The position numbers were made by a program, and so were the translations under genes. From Sepioteuthis lessoniana (taxonomy: Eukaryota; Mollusca; Cephalopoda; Myopsida; Loliginidae): 64,000 nt of DNA. The stretch spans positions 186,001-250,000 of the forward strand of contig CAUZXS010004392.1 of the NCBI GenBank assembly GCA_963585895.1, given 5' to 3'. Below the pieces are notes generated by a model. It worked only from the letters and a program-made list of their open reading frames with translations, was not told where the DNA came from and did not search any database. Position 1 is the first letter of the stretch. Each line of letters opens with the position of its first letter. Shown one piece after another: positions 23,742-37,888 of the stretch.

Positions 23742-24874
23742 TCAAGTCCCTGGGATGTCCAAGCTGAAAATAAGGTTGGCTCCTACCACGCGACACAAGC
23801 GCGCAACAGTTACCCACCTTTCGCCAAACTCCAGTGAAGAGAGTCTCTTTCTCTCAGAATGGATTTTCACTTTAATTTGGTGTTTGAAAAATGCCACCAG
23901 GGTCTGAGAAGAAAAAGACTCATCCTCGCAGAGTTCCTTCTTTCTTGTCGTCCAAATCACGACACGCATAACGCCGAGTAAGCAGAGAAACAGAAAATCT
24001 CGGTACCACATTGCTGCACACAGAACTGGCTTCCAGGACAAAAAACTTTCCATTGAGGATGCGGACCATGTAGCCTTCAAGAAGCTTGCACAGCGGCCGT
24101 ACGACCGGGCAATGAAAGAACACCGCACCGGCCGCACTCAGGCGAAATGGCCTGTTGCGCTGCAAACAATTTCTTGCCGACCCAGAGGGCATTCCGAATG
24201 ACCAGCCAGGTAAGGGAAGCCTCGTCATTATTGAGACACCTCATCCTGGGGGCCCAAGGCCACAGTAAGCGAGCCTCCGCCTCCGTCACACCGAGCTCGC
24301 CAATCAGACCATCGCTAGCGGCCTCCTGACTAAACAAACGATATAATGCCCTACTCGACAACGGCTGGCTGTCAGAGAGACCTGTCTGCAGCCGAGAGAG
24401 AACTTTAAAAGCATGCCGGCACTCGCGATAGAAGGGGCATTCGCGTCTAGGCAACCGATGGGCCTCCCCATCAGCAGAATGCACACTTCTTAGCGACGGG
24501 AAAGATTGTTTAGCGTATTCTTTCCAGACGCTTCCCGCCGCCGTGTCTCGTGAACACATCCGATCTAGGAAAGTAAGACGCAAAGTATGGCGCCGTACCT
24601 CGACGTTAGGCACTCCTAGACCGCCTTCGGAAGGGTGAAGGTAATAGATCGCCCGTCGCACCAAAGGATGTCTCTTAGCCCAGAGAAACTGGAAGAGAAT
24701 CCTTTCCAGCTTTAATAGGATGGTGGCCGGGATAGGAAGCACTGAAAGTCGGTATACGGCTAGGGAGTAGATGTGCGAACTGCAAACCTCTGCCCGTCCC
24801 TTAAGGGAAAGCCTTCTACGTAGCCACAACTCAGTTGCGGCTACGACCTTTTCCAGTACTTCCGACCAATTCAT
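23742..24874 (-). pseudogene. LINE ORF2 post-RT region and tail (unit 8)
   Basis: B2 pattern: uninterrupted 265-codon frame (24077-24874) together with an open finger frame (23920-24228, Tyr at the GTA site). Tail frame 23742-24137. With units 15 and 20, among the least damaged versions of this region in the array; the frameshifts remain. Confidence 0.85.
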
Positions 24875-25983
24875 ATCCAGGTGCGAAAATCCACCCCGAA
24901 GCCGGCCGAAGAGAAGACAGCCTCCAGAAAAGCATGGTCAACCCTATCAAAGGCCTTGGACTGATCTAAATTGATCAGCACGGCATTTCCGTCGACTTTT
25001 TCTACGATCGTGCGAACCAGATGAAGACTGTCCTGGATAGTCCTACCCTTTACAGCACAAGTCTGTTCGGGGCAAATCAGACTAGGCAGGACAGTCTGCA
25101 AACGGTTTGCTAAGATCTTCGCCAAAATCTTTAAGTCAGTGTTTAACATCGTTAAAGGGCGAAAGTTACTAATCCCATCCCCACCATGTTTGTTCTTACG
25201 AAGCAACTTCACTATACCCCTGGTGAAGCGTCTGGGTATGGTACCCTGCCTCATCCAGTTGTTATAGATGGTTGCCAGCAAGGAGACAAACATGTGCGAC
25301 AACCTCAAGTACACTTCGTAGGGCAGAACGTCAATTCCGGGAGACTTATCCAGCCCGACCGACTTCAGTGCATCCCGAATCTCCTCCTCCTTTATGCGCC
25401 CCTCACACCCAGCCGCTTCAGTCGCCGAAAGAGGAGGGAAGTCGGCAAGATAGGTGTCTAACTGAGCAGAACTCAGTCCGGGCTCCCTGGTGAAAAGCTT
25501 CAAGAAATACTGTCGGAACTCCCCACAGATGGCTTCGTTTGTAGTTCGACGTTGCCCCTCCGGCGATGTGACACTGGCGATATGCCGATCTGTTGCATGC
25601 CTGACTTCCTCGGCCCGTAGTTCCTGGGCCATATTCGTCACCTCGCAGGGTATTCTTTTAAACCTAGCCCTAACTACCAGAGCTTGGTACTCCTTAATTT
25701 GCAAGGAGGCCAGCTCGGCCTTAGCTACGTTAACTTGCCCACTATCTCCCGCCAACACCGCCCTATCTAGCTTATCCTTAATCGACCTTTGCTCCGCTAC
25801 TCTGGCTGACTTGAGTCTCCTACTATAGTCGGCAGCAAAGGATCTAATGCTATCCTTAAGGTTAGCCCACCAACTACTACCCGTAATAGCCCCCGTCAAT
25901 TCCCGCTTTATCGTTAGTTCTAGCTGGTTCCGGAAGTCAGCCTCCACCAAAAGGGAAAGGTTGAACTTCCAGTAACCAGACAT
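24871..25983 (-). pseudogene. LINE ORF2 RT fragment (unit 8)
   Basis: 370 codons, B-type (Ser234, Phe345). Confidence 0.9.
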
Positions 25984-26994
25984 CCTACATCTAGCGTGTG
26001 CGCACTATCGCTAGCGTGGGTTACTAGCGAAAATTCCACAAGCACTGGAATGCCGACATCTTTTGACTCAATCTTCTTCGCTGTGGCTGGACCCTCTCTT
26101 CTCTGCTACTGTCTCCGGAGTCCGGTGTTGACTGCCCCTGTCCGTGGTTTCACGCCAACTCTCTGCTGTCCAGTCGCCAACTGCTCTCCTCCGGGTCCCG
26201 TCGTCAACTCCTGCCAGCTCCTTGGTCCAGCCAACTCTCATTCGCGTCCCATTACCACTTTCGGATAAATATTTATTGTAATAAAAATAATTACAAATTT
26301 GGCACGAGGCCTAAAAATGGAGGGGGGAAGGCCGGTCAACACTATCCTAATCTCTAACTTAACTAGACTCATTCACTGACCAATACATATCTCCAAGTTA
26401 AAAAAAAACACCAAAATACCTCAATTAAACATATCACTATCAAACTGCATTCACCAAAAACAACAATCACCAAAACAACACTAATGCTCCATGAACTTCT
26501 AAACTTATTCCCATATTTACAGAGTGAGGGGGGGGGAACAATTTGAAAAAAACTAAACGAACGCTATATACATATTTATTTACAATTCCCCTAAAAACGA
26601 AAGATGAACAAAACATATATAAATTACGATGGTTAGTATGGGGTCCCCCCCCACGTACTAAAACATGGCAGAAAGAGGAGTTAACCAGTCGAAAATAGTG
26701 TCGAAGGAGGAAAAATAAACAAATAGGATAAATAATTGGTAAAAAATATAAGTAAACAATAAACATGAAATAACATAAGCCCTCCATCGCACTCCTGGAG
26801 AACTCCAATTCCTGTCATCTAACAGAGGGGAAGGGAAGGGAGAGTAAAACAAAAGAAGGGGACAAAAAAGGGGGGGCCCAATGACCGTGCATACTCTAGC
26901 TAACTAAATTAGGAACAAAGTAAATCAAAAATCGCCTAAAAAATTCTAACTTACCTGGGCTGGGTGGTCACGTCCTTCCGGTAACTCAAAATTC

Positions 26995-28127
26995 TCAAGT
27001 CCCTGGGATGTCCAAGCTGAAAATAAGGTTGGCTCCTACCACGCGACACAAGCGCGCAACAGTTACCCACCTTTCGCCAAACTCCAGTGAAGAGAGTCTC
27101 TTTCTCTCAGAATGGATTTTCACTTTAATTTGGTGTTTGAAAAATGCCACCAGGGTCTGAGAAGAAAAAGACTCATCCTCGCAGAGTTCCTTCTTTCTTG
27201 TCGTCCAAATCACGACACGCATAACGCCGAGTAAGCAGAGAAACAGAAAATCTCGGTACCACATTGCTGCACACAGAACTGGCTTCCAGGACAAAAAACT
27301 TTCCATTGAGGATGCGGACCATGTAGCCTTCAAGAAGCTTGCACAGCGGCCGTACGACCGGGCAATGAAAGAACACCGCACCGGCCGCACTCAGGCGAAA
27401 TGGCCTGTTGCGCTGCAAACAATTTCTTGCCGACCCAGAGGGCATTCCGAATGACCAGCCAGGTAAGGGAAGCCTCGTCATTATTGAGACACCTCATCCT
27501 GGGGGCCCAAGGCCACAGTAAGCGAGCCTCCGCCTCCGTCACACCGAGCTCGCCAATCAGACCATCGCTAGCGGCCTCCTGACTAAACAAACGATATAAT
27601 GCCCTACTCGACAACGGCTAGCTGTCAGAGAGACCTGTCTGCAGCCGAGAGAGAACTTTAAAAGCATGCCGGCACTCGCGATAGAAGGGGCATTCGCGTC
27701 TAGGCAACCGATGGGCCTCCCCATCAGCAGAATGCACACTTCTTAGCGACGGGAAAGATTGTTTAGCGTATTCTTTCCAGACGCTTCCCGCCGCCGTGTC
27801 TCGTGAACACATCCGATCTAGGAAAGTAAGACGCAAAGTATGGCGCCGTACCTCGACGTTAGGCACTCCTAGACCGCCTTCGGAAGGGTGAAGGTAACAG
27901 ATCGCCCGTCGCACCAAAGGATGTCTCTTAGCCCAGAGAAACTGGAAGAGAATCCTTTCCAGCTTTAATAGGATGGTGGCCGGGATAGGAAGCACTGAAA
28001 GTCGGTATACGGCTAGGGAGTAGATGTGCGAACTGCAAACCTCTGCCCGTCCCTTAAGGGAAAGCCTTCTACGTAGCCACAACTCAGTTGCGGCTACGAC
28101 CTTTTCCAGTACTTCCGACCAATTCAT
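26995..28127 (-). pseudogene. LINE ORF2 post-RT region and tail, split (unit 9)
   Basis: 169 codons (27618-28127), TAG, 94 codons (27330-27614). Finger frame 27173-27481, tail frame 26995-27390 with B-type Phe in YRDF. Confidence 0.85.
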
Positions 28128-29236
28128 ATCCAGGTGCGAAAATCCACCCCGAAGCCGGCCGAAGAGAAGACAGCCTCCAGAAAAGCATGGTCAACCCTAT
28201 CAAGGGCCTTGGACTGATCTAAATTGATCAGCACGGCATTTCCGTCGACTTTTTCTACGATCGTGCGAACCAGATGAAGACTGTCCTGGATAGTCCTACC
28301 CTTTACAGCACAAGTCTGTTCGGGGCAAATCAGACTAGGCAGGACAGTCTGCAAACGGTTTGCTAAGATCTTCGCCAAAATCTTTAAGTCAGTGTTTAAC
28401 ATCGTTAAAGGGCGAAAGTTACTAATCCCATCCCCACCATGTTTGTTCTTACGAAGCAACTTCACTATACCCCTGGTGAAGCGTCTGGGTATGGTACCCT
28501 GCCTCATCCAGTTGTTATAGATGGTTGCCAGCAAGAGGACAAACATGTGCGACAACCTCAAGTACACTTCGTAGGGCAGAACGTCAATTCCGGGAGACTT
28601 ATCCAGCCCGACCGACTTCAGTGCATCCCGAATCTCCTCCTCCTTTATGCGCCCCTCACACCCAGCCGCTTCAGTCGCCGAAAGAGGAGGGAAGTCGGCA
28701 AGATAGGTGTCTAACTGAGCAGAACTCAGTCCGGGCTCCCTGGTGAAAAGCTTCAAGAAATACTGTCGGAACTCCCCACAGATGGCTTCGTTTGTAGTTC
28801 GACGTTGCCCCTCCGGCGATGTGACACTGGCGATATGCCGATCTGTTGCATGCCTGACTTCCTCGGCCCGTAGTTCCTGGGCCATATTCGTCACCTCGCA
28901 GGGTATTCTTTTAAACCTAGCCCTAACTACCAGAGCTTGGTACTCCTTAATTTGCAAGGAGGCCAGCTCGGCCTTAGCTACGTTAACTTGCCCACTATCT
29001 CCCGCCAACACCGCCCTATCTAGCTTATCCTTAATCGACCTTTGCTCCGCTACTCTGGCTGACTTGAGTCTCCTACTATAGTCGGCAGCAAAGGATCTAA
29101 TGCTATCCTTAAGGTTAGCCCACCAACTACTACCCGTAATAGCCCCCGTCAATTCCCGCTTTATCGTTAGTTCTAGCTGGTTCCGGAAGTCAGCCTCCAC
29201 CAAAAGGGAAAGGTTGAACTTCCAGTAACCAGACAT
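28124..29236 (-). pseudogene. LINE ORF2 RT fragment (unit 9)
   Basis: 370 codons, Leu234 and Leu345 (A-type protein). A synonymous Lys codon (AAG) in the linker is of B type. Confidence 0.9.
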
Positions 29237-30248
29237 CCTACATCTAGCGTGTGCGCACTATCGCTAGCGTGGGTTACTAGCGAAAATTCCACAAGCACTG
29301 GAATGCCGACATCTTTTGACTCAATCTTCTTCGCTGTGGCTGGACCCTCTCTTCTCTGCTACTGTCTCCGGAGTCCGGTGTTGACTGCCCCTGTCCGTGG
29401 TTTCACGCCAACTCTCTGCTGTCCAGTCGCCAACTGCTCTCCTCCGGGTCCCGTCGTCAACTCCTGCCAGCTCCTTGGTCCAGCCAACTCTCATTCGCGT
29501 CCCATTACCACTTTCGGATAAATATTTATTGTAATAAAAATAATTACAAATTTGGCACGAGGCCTAAAAATGGAGGGGGGAAGGCCGGTCAACACTATCC
29601 TAATCTCTAACTTAACTAGACTCATTCACTGACCAATACATATCTCCAAGTTAAAAAAAAAACACCAAAATACCTCAATTAAACATATCACTATCAAACT
29701 GCATTCACCAAAAACAACAATCACCAAAACAACACTAATGCTCCATGAACTTCTAAACTTATTCCCATATTTACAGAGTGAGGGGGGGGAACAATTTGAA
29801 AAAAACTAAACGAACGCTATATACATATTTATTTACAATTCCCCTAAAAACGAAAGATGAACAAAACATATATAAATTACGATGGTTAGTATGGGGTCCC
29901 CCCCCACGTACTAAAACATGGCAGAAAGAGGAGTTAACCAGTCGAAAATAGTGTCGAAGGAGGAAAAATAAACAAATAGGATAAATAATTGGTAAAAAAT
30001 ATAAGTAAACAATAAACATGAAATAACATAAGCCCTCCATCGCACTCCTGGAGAACTCCAGTTCCTGTCATCTAACAGAGGGGAAGGGAAGGGAGAGTAA
30101 AACAAAAGAAGGGGACAAAAAAGGGGGGGGCCCAATGACCGTGCATACTCTAGCTAACTAAATTAGGAACAAAGTAAATCAAAAATCGCCTAAAAAATTC
30201 TAACTTACCTGGGCTGGGTGGTCACGTCCTTCCGGTAACTCAAAATTC

Positions 30249-31381
30249 TCAAGTCCCTGGGATGTCCAAGCTGAAAATAAGGTTGGCTCCTACCACGCGA
30301 CACAAGCGCGCAACAGTTACCCACCTTTCGCCAAACTCCAGTGAAGAGAGTCTCTTTCTCTCAGAATGGATTTTCACTTTAATTTGGTGTTTGAAAAATG
30401 CCACCAGGGTCTGAGAAGAAAAAGACTCATCCTCGCAGAGTTCCTTCTTTCTTGTCGTCCAAATCACGACACGCATAACGCCGAGTAAGCAGAGAAACAG
30501 ATAATCTCGGTACCACATTGCTGCACACAGAACTGGCTTCCAGGACAAAAAACTTTCCATTGAGGATGCGGACCATGTTGCCTTCAAGAAGCTTGCACAG
30601 CGGCCGTACGACCGGGCAATGAAAGAACACCGCACCGGCCGCACTCAGGCGAAATGGCCTGTTGCGCTGCAAACAATTTCTTGCCGACCCAGAGGGCATT
30701 CCGAATGACCAGCCAGGTAAGGGAAGCCTCGTCATTATTGAGACACCTCATCCTGGGAGCCCAAGGCCACAGTAAGCGAGCCTCCGCCTCCGTCACACCG
30801 AGCTCGCCAATCAGACCATCGCTAGCGGCCTCCTGACTAAACAAACGATATAATGCCCTACTCGACAACGGCTAGCTGTCAGAGAGACCTGTCTGCAGCC
30901 GAGAGAGAACTTTAAAAGCATGCCGGCACTCGCGATAGAAGGGGCATTCGCGTCTAGGCAACCGATGGGCCTCCCCATCAGCAGAATGCACACTTCTTAG
31001 CGACGGGAAAGATTGTTTAGCGTATTCTTTCCAGACGCTTCCCGCCGCCGTGTCTCGTGAACACATCCGATCTAGGAAAGTAAGACGCAAAGTATGGCGC
31101 CGTACCTCGACGTTAGGCACTCCTAGACCGCCTTCGGAAGGGTGAAGGTAACAGATCGCCCGTCGCACCAAAGGATGTCTCTTAGCCCAGAGAAACTGGA
31201 AGAGAATCCTTTCCAGCTTTAATAGGATGGTGGCCGGGATAGGAAGCACTGAAAGTCGGTATACGGCTAGGGAGTAGATGTGCGAACTGCAAACCTCTGC
31301 CCGTCCCTTAAGGGAAAGCCTTCTACGTAGCCACAACTCAGTTGCGGCTACGACCTTTTCCAGTACTTCCGACCAATTCAT
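30249..31381 (-). pseudogene. LINE ORF2 post-RT region and tail, split (unit 10)
   Basis: 169 codons (30872-31381), TAG, 94 codons (30584-30868). Finger frame 30427-30735 has Asn (LLEGN) where A1 has Tyr. Tail 30249-30644. Confidence 0.85.
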
Positions 31382-32490
31382 ATCCAGGTGCGAAAATCCA
31401 CCCCGAAGCCGGCCGAAGAGAAGACAGCCTCCAGAAAAGCATGGTCAACCCTATCAAGGGCCTTGGACTGATCTAAATTGATCAGCACGGCATTTCCGTC
31501 GACTTTTTCTACGATCGTGCGAACCAGATGAAGACTGTCCTGGATAGTCCTACCCTTTACAGCACAAGTCTGTTCGGGGCAAATCAGACTAGGCAGGACA
31601 GTCTGCAAACGGTTTGCTAAGATCTTCGCCAAAATCTTTAAGTCAGTGTTTAACATCGTTAAAGGGCGAAAGTTACTAATCCCATCCCCACCATGTTTGT
31701 TCTTACGAAGCAACTTCACTATACCCCTGGTGAAGCGTCTGGGTATGGTACCCTGCCTCATCCAGTTGTTATAGATGGTTGCCAGCAAGAGGACAAACAT
31801 GTGCGACAACCTCAAGTACACTTCGTAGGGCAGAACGTCAATTCCGGGAGACTTATCCAGCCCGACCGACTTCAGTGCATCCCGAATCTCCTCCTCCTTT
31901 ATGCGCCCCTCACACCCAGCCGCTTCAGTCGCCGAAAGAGGAGGGAAGTCGGCAAGATAGGTGTCTAACTGAGCAGAACTCAGTCCGGGCTCCCTGGTGA
32001 AAAGCTTCAAGAAATACTGTCGGAACTCCCCACAGATGGCTTCGTTTGTAGTTCGACGTTGCCCCTCCGGCGATGTGACACTGGCGATATGCCGATCTGT
32101 TGCATGCCTGACTTCCTCGGCCCGTAGTTCCTGGGCCATATTCGTCACCTCGCAGGGTATTCTTTTAAACCTAGCCCTAACTACCAGAGCTTGGTACTCC
32201 TTAATTTGCAAGGAGGCCAGCTCGGCCTTAGCTACGTTAACTTGCCCACTATCTCCCGCCAACACCGCCCTATCTAGTTTATCCTTAATCGACCTTTGCT
32301 CCGCTACTCTGGCTGACTTGAGTCTCCTACTATAGTCGGCAGCAAAGGATCTAATGCTATCCTTAAGGTTAGCCCACCAACTACTACCCGTAATAGCCCC
32401 CGTCAATTCCCGCTTTATCGTTAGTTCTAGCTGGTTCCGGAAGTCAGCCTCCACCAAAAGGGAAAGGTTGAACTTCCAGTAACCAGACAT
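31378..32490 (-). pseudogene. LINE ORF2 RT fragment (unit 10)
   Basis: 370 codons, A-type (Leu234, Leu345). Confidence 0.9.
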
Positions 32491-33502
32491 CCTACATCTA
32501 GCGTGTGCGCACTATCGCTAGCGTGGGTTACTAGCGAAAATTCCACAAGCACTGGAATGCCGACATCTTTTGACTCAATCTTCTTCGCTGTGGCTGGACC
32601 CTCTCTTCTCTGCTACTGTCTCCGGAGTCCGGTGTTGACTGCCCCTGTCCGTGGTTTCACGCCAACTCTCTGCTGTCCAGTCGCCAACTGCTCTCCTCCG
32701 GGTCCCGTCGTCAACTCCTGCCAGCTCCTTGGTCCAGCCAACTCTCATTCGCGTCCCATTACCACTTTCGGATAAATATTTATTGTAATAAAAATAATTA
32801 CAAATTTGGCACGAGGCCTAAAAATGGAGGGGGGAAGGCCGGTCAACACTATCCTAATCTCTAACTTAACTAGACTCATTCACTGACCAATACATATCTC
32901 CAAGTTAAAAAAAAACACCAAAATACCTCAATTAAACATATCACTATCAAACTGCATTCACCAAAAACAACAATCACCAAAACAACACTAATGCTCCATG
33001 AACTTCTAAACTTATTCCCATATTTACAGAGTGAGGGTGGGGGGAACAATTTGAAAAAAACTAAACGAACGCTATATACATATTTATTTACAATTCCCCT
33101 AAAAACGAAAGATGAACAAAACATATATAAATTACGATGGTTAGTATGGGGTCCCCCCCCACGTACTAAAACATGGCAGAAAGAGGAGTTAACCAGTCGA
33201 AAATAGTGTCGAAGGAGGAAAAATAAACAAATAGGATAAATAATTGGTAAAAAATATAAGTAAACAATAAACATGAAATAACATAAGCCCTCCATCGCAC
33301 TCCTGGAGAACTCCAATTCCTGTCATCTAACAGAGGGGAAGGGAAGGGAGAGTAAAACAAAAGAAGGGGACAAAAAAGGGGGGGCCCAATGACCGTGCAT
33401 ACTCTAGCTAACTAAATTAGGAACAAAGTAAATCAAAAATCGCCTAAAAAATTCTAACTTACCTGGGCTGGGTGGTCACGTCCTTCCGGTAACTCAAAAT
33501 TC

Positions 33503-34635
33503 TCAAGTCCCTGGGATGTCCAAGCTGAAAATAAGGTTGGCTCCTACCACGCGACACAAGCGCGCAACAGTTACCCACCTTTCGCCAAACTCCAGTGAAG
33601 AGAGTCTCTTTCTCTCAGAATGGATTTTCACTTTAATTTGGTGTTTGAAAAATGCCACCAGGGTCTGAGAAGAAAAAGACTCATCCTCGCAGAGTTCCTT
33701 CTTTCTTGTCGTCCAAATCACGACACGCATAACGCCGAGTAAGCAGAGAAACAGAAAATCTCGGTACCACATTGCTGCACACAGAACTGGCTTCCAGGAC
33801 AAAAAACTTTCCATTGAGGATGCGGACCATTTAGCCTTCAAGAAGCTTGCACAGCGGCCGTACGACCGGGCAATGAAAGAACACCGCACCGGCCGCACTC
33901 AGGCGAAATGGCCTGTTGCGCTGCAAACAATTTCTTGCCGACCCAGAGGGCATTCCGAATGACCAGCCAGGTAAGGGAAGCCTCGTCATTATTGAGACAC
34001 CTCATCCTGGGGGCCCAAGGCCACAGTAAGCGAGCCTCCGCCTCCGTCACACCGAGCTCGCCAATCAGACCATCGCTAGCGGCCTCCTGACTAAACAAAC
34101 GATATAATGCCCTACTCGACAACGGCTGGCTGTCAGAGAGACCTGTCTGCAGCCGAGAGAGAACTTTAAAAGCATGCCGGCACTCGCGATAGAAGGGGCA
34201 TTCGCGTCTAGGCAACCGATGGGCCTCCCCATCAGCAGAATGCACACTTCTTAGCGACGGGAAAGATTGTTTAGCGTATTCTTTCCAGACGCTTCCCGCC
34301 GCCGTGTCTCGTGAACACATCCGATCTAGGAAAGTAAGACGCAAAGTATGGCGCCGTACCTCGACGTTAGGCACTCCTAGACCGCCTTCGGAAGGGTGAA
34401 GGTAATAGATCGCCCGTCGCACCAAAGGATGTCTCTTAGCCCAGAGAAACTGGAAGAGAATCCTTTCCAGCTTTAATAGGATGGTGGCCGGGATAGGAAG
34501 CACTGAAAGTCGGTATACGGCTAGGGAGTAGATGTGCGAACTGCAAACCTCTGCCCGTCCCTTAAGGGAAAGCCTTCTACGTAGCCACAACTCAGTTGCG
34601 GCTACGACCTTTTCCAGTACTTCCGACCAATTCAT
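33503..34635 (-). pseudogene. LINE ORF2 post-RT region and tail (unit 11)
   Basis: 265-codon frame (33838-34635) and tail frame 33503-33898, B1-type. Confidence 0.85.
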
Positions 34636-35744
34636 ATCCAGGTGCGAAAATCCACCCCGAAGCCGGCCGAAGAGAAGACAGCCTCCAGAAAAGCATGGTC
34701 AACCCTATCAAAGGCCTTGGACTGATCTAAATTGATCAGCACGGCATTTCCGTCGACTTTTTCTACGATCGTGCGAACCAGATGAAGACTGTCCTGGATA
34801 GTCCTACCCTTTACAGCACAAGTCTGTTCGGGGCAAATCAGACTAGGCAGGACAGTCTGCAAACGGTTTGCTAAGATCTTCGCCAAAATCTTTAAGTCAG
34901 TGTTTAACATCGTTAAAGGGCGAAAGTTACTAATCCCATCCCCACCATGTTTGTTCTTACGAAGCAACTTCACTATACCCCTGGTGAAGCGTCTGGGTAT
35001 GGTACCCTGCCTCATCCAGTTGTTATAGATGGTTGCCAGCAAGGAGACAAACATGTGCGACAACCTCAAGTACACTTCGTAGGGCAGAACGTCAATTCCG
35101 GGAGACTTATCCAGCCCGACCGACTTCAGTGCATCCCGAATCTCCTCCTCCTTTATGCGCCCCTCACACCCAGCCGCTTCAGTCGCCGAAAGAGGAGGGA
35201 AGTCGGCAAGATAGGTGTCTAACTGAGCAGAACTCAGTCCGGGCTCCCTGGTGAAAAGCTTCAAGAAATACTGTCGGAACTCCCCACAGATGGCTTCGTT
35301 TGTAGTTCGACGTTGCCCCTCCGGCGATGTGACACTGGCGATATGCCGATCTGTTGCATGCCTGACTTCCTCGGCCCGTAGTTCCTGGGCCATATTCGTC
35401 ACCTCGCAGGGTATTCTTTTAAACCTAGCCCTAACTACCAGAGCTTGGTACTCCTTAATTTGCAAGGAGGCCAGCTCGGCCTTAGCTACGTTAACTTGCC
35501 CACTATCTCCCGCCAACACCGCCCTATCTAGCTTATCCTTAATCGACCTTTGCTCCGCTACTCTGGCTGACTTGAGTCTCCTACTATAGTCGGCAGCAAA
35601 GGATCTAATGCTATCCTTAAGGTTAGCCCACCAACTACTACCCGTAATAGCCCCCGTCAATTCCCGCTTTATCGTTAGTTCTAGCTGGTTCCGGAAGTCA
35701 GCCTCCACCAAAAGGGAAAGGTTGAACTTCCAGTAACCAGACAT
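34632..35744 (-). pseudogene. LINE ORF2 RT fragment (unit 11)
   Basis: 370 codons, B-type; same protein as unit 2. Confidence 0.9.
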
Positions 35745-36755
35745 CCTACATCTAGCGTGTGCGCACTATCGCTAGCGTGGGTTACTAGCGAAAATTCCAC
35801 AAGCACTGGAATGCCGACATCTTTTGACTCAATCTTCTTCGCTGTGGCTGGACCCTCTCTTCTCTGCTATTGTCTCCGGAGTCCGGTGTTGACTGCCCCT
35901 GTCCGTGGTTTCACGCCAACTCTCTGCTGTCCAGTCGCCAACTGCTCTCCTCCGGGTCCCGTCGTCAACTCCTGCCAGCTCCTTGGTCCAGCCAACTCTC
36001 ATTCGCGTCCCATTACCACTTTCGGATAAATATTTATTGTAATAAAAATAATTACAAATTTGGCACGAGGCCTAAAAATGGAGGGGGGAAGGCCGGTCAA
36101 CACTATCCTAATCTCTAACTTAACTAGACTCATTCACTGACCAATACATATCTCCAAGTTAAAAAAAAACACCAAAATACCTCAATTAAACATATCACTA
36201 TCAAACTGCATTCACCAAAAACAACAATCACCAAAACAACACTAATGCTCCATGAACTTCTAAACTTATTCCCATATTTACAGAGTGAGGGGGGGGGAAC
36301 AATTTGAAAAAAACTAAACGAACGCTATATACATATTTATTTACAATTCCCCTAAAAACGAAAGATGAACAAAACATATATAAATTACGATGGTTAGTAT
36401 GGGGTCCCCCCCCACGTACTAAAACATGGCAGAAAGAGGAGTTAACCAGTCGAAAATAGTGTCGAAGGAGGAAAAATAAACAAATAGGATAAATAATTGG
36501 TAAAAAATATAAGTAAACAATAAACATGAAATAACATAAGCCCTCCATCGCACTCCTGGAGAACTCCAATTCCTGTCATCTAACAGAGGGGAAGGGAAGG
36601 GAGAGTAAAACAAAAGAAGGGGACAAAAAAGGGGGGGCCCAATGACCGTGCATACTCTAGCTAACTAAATTAGGAACAAAGTAAATCAAAAATCGCCTAA
36701 AAAATTCTAACTTACCTGGGCTGGGTGGTCACGTCCTTCCGGTAACTCAAAATTC

Positions 36756-37888
36756 TCAAGTCCCTGGGATGTCCAAGCTGAAAATAAGGTTGGCTCCTAC
36801 CACGCGACACAAGCGCGCAACAGTTACCCACCTTTCGCCAAACTCCAGTGAAGAGAGTCTCTTTCTCTCAGAATGGATTTTCACTTTAATTTGGTGTTTG
36901 AAAAATGCCACCAGGGTCTGAGAAGAAAAAGACTCATCCTCGCAGAGTTCCTTCTTTCTTGTCGTCCAAATCACGACACGCATAACGCCGAGTAAGCAGA
37001 GAAACAGAAAATCTCGGTACCACATTGCTGCACACAGAACTGGCTTCCAGGACAAAAAACTTTCCATTGAGGATGCGGACCATGTAGCCTTCAAGAAGCT
37101 TGCACAGCGGCCGTACGACCGGGCAATGAAAGAACACCGCACCGGCCGCACTCAGGCGAAATGGCCTGTTGCGCTGCAAACAATTTCTTGCCGACCCAGA
37201 GGGCATTCCGAATGACCAGCCAGGTAAGGGAAGCCTCGTCATTATTGAGACACCTCATCCTGGGGGCCCAAGGCCACAGTAAGCGAGCCTCCGCCTCCGT
37301 CACACCGAGCTCGCCAATCAGACCATCGCTAGCGGCCTCCTGACTAAACAAACGATATAATGCCCTACTCGACAACGGCTAGCTGTCAGAGAGACCTGTC
37401 TGCAGCCGAGAGAGAACTTTAAAAGCATGCCGGCACTCGCGATAGAAGGGGCATTCGCGTCTAGGCAACCGATGGGCCTCCCCATCAGCAGAATGCACAC
37501 TTCTTAGCGACGGGAAAGATTGTTTAGCGTATTCTTTCCAGACGCTTCCCGCCGCCGTGTCTCGTGAACACATCCGATCTAGGAAAGTAAGACGCAAAGT
37601 ATGGCGCCGTACCTCGACGTTAGGCACTCCTAGACCGCCTTCGGAAGGGTGAAGGTAACAGATCGCCCGTCGCACCAAAGGATGTCTCTTAGCCCAGAGA
37701 AACTGGAAGAGAATCCTTTCCAGCTTTAATAGGATGGTGGCCGGGATAGGAAGCACTGAAAGTCGGTATACGGCTAGGGAGTAGATGTGCGAACTGCAAA
37801 CCTCTGCCCGTCCCTTAAGGGAAAGCCTTCTACGTAGCCACAACTCAGTTGCGGCTACGACCTTTTCCAGTACTTCCGACCAATTCAT
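36756..37888 (-). pseudogene. LINE ORF2 post-RT region and tail, split (unit 12)
   Basis: 169 codons (37379-37888), TAG, 94 codons (37091-37375). Finger frame 36934-37242, tail 36756-37151. Same pattern as unit 9. Confidence 0.85.

Larger units (their letters stand above)
22784..26037 (-). repeat. Array unit 8, haplotype B2
   Basis: 3254 bases. B-type at all sites except GTA at about 24069 (B1 copies have TTA). On the minus strand this keeps a Tyr codon in the finger frame instead of a TAA stop. Shared with units 15 and 20. Confidence 0.96.
26038..29290 (-). repeat. Array unit 9, mosaic haplotype A3
   Basis: 3253 bases. It is B-like at both ends (A in 'ccaattcc', 'cagaaaatc' at 27248, 'ctagctta' at 29034) and A-like in the middle (TAG at 27620, 'agaggac' near 28536). 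First member of the first A3-A2-B1 trimer. Confidence 0.96.
29291..32544 (-). repeat. Array unit 10, haplotype A2
   Basis: 3254 bases. A-type throughout, with GTT where A1 has GTA (Tyr to Asn in the finger frame). It shares 'gggagccc' near 30756 with unit 13 only. The G run before 'cccaatg' is 8 long. Confidence 0.96.
32545..35798 (-). repeat. Array unit 11, haplotype B1
   Basis: 3254 bases. It matches the unit 2 pattern at all diagnostic sites. Third member of the first A3-A2-B1 trimer. Confidence 0.97.
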
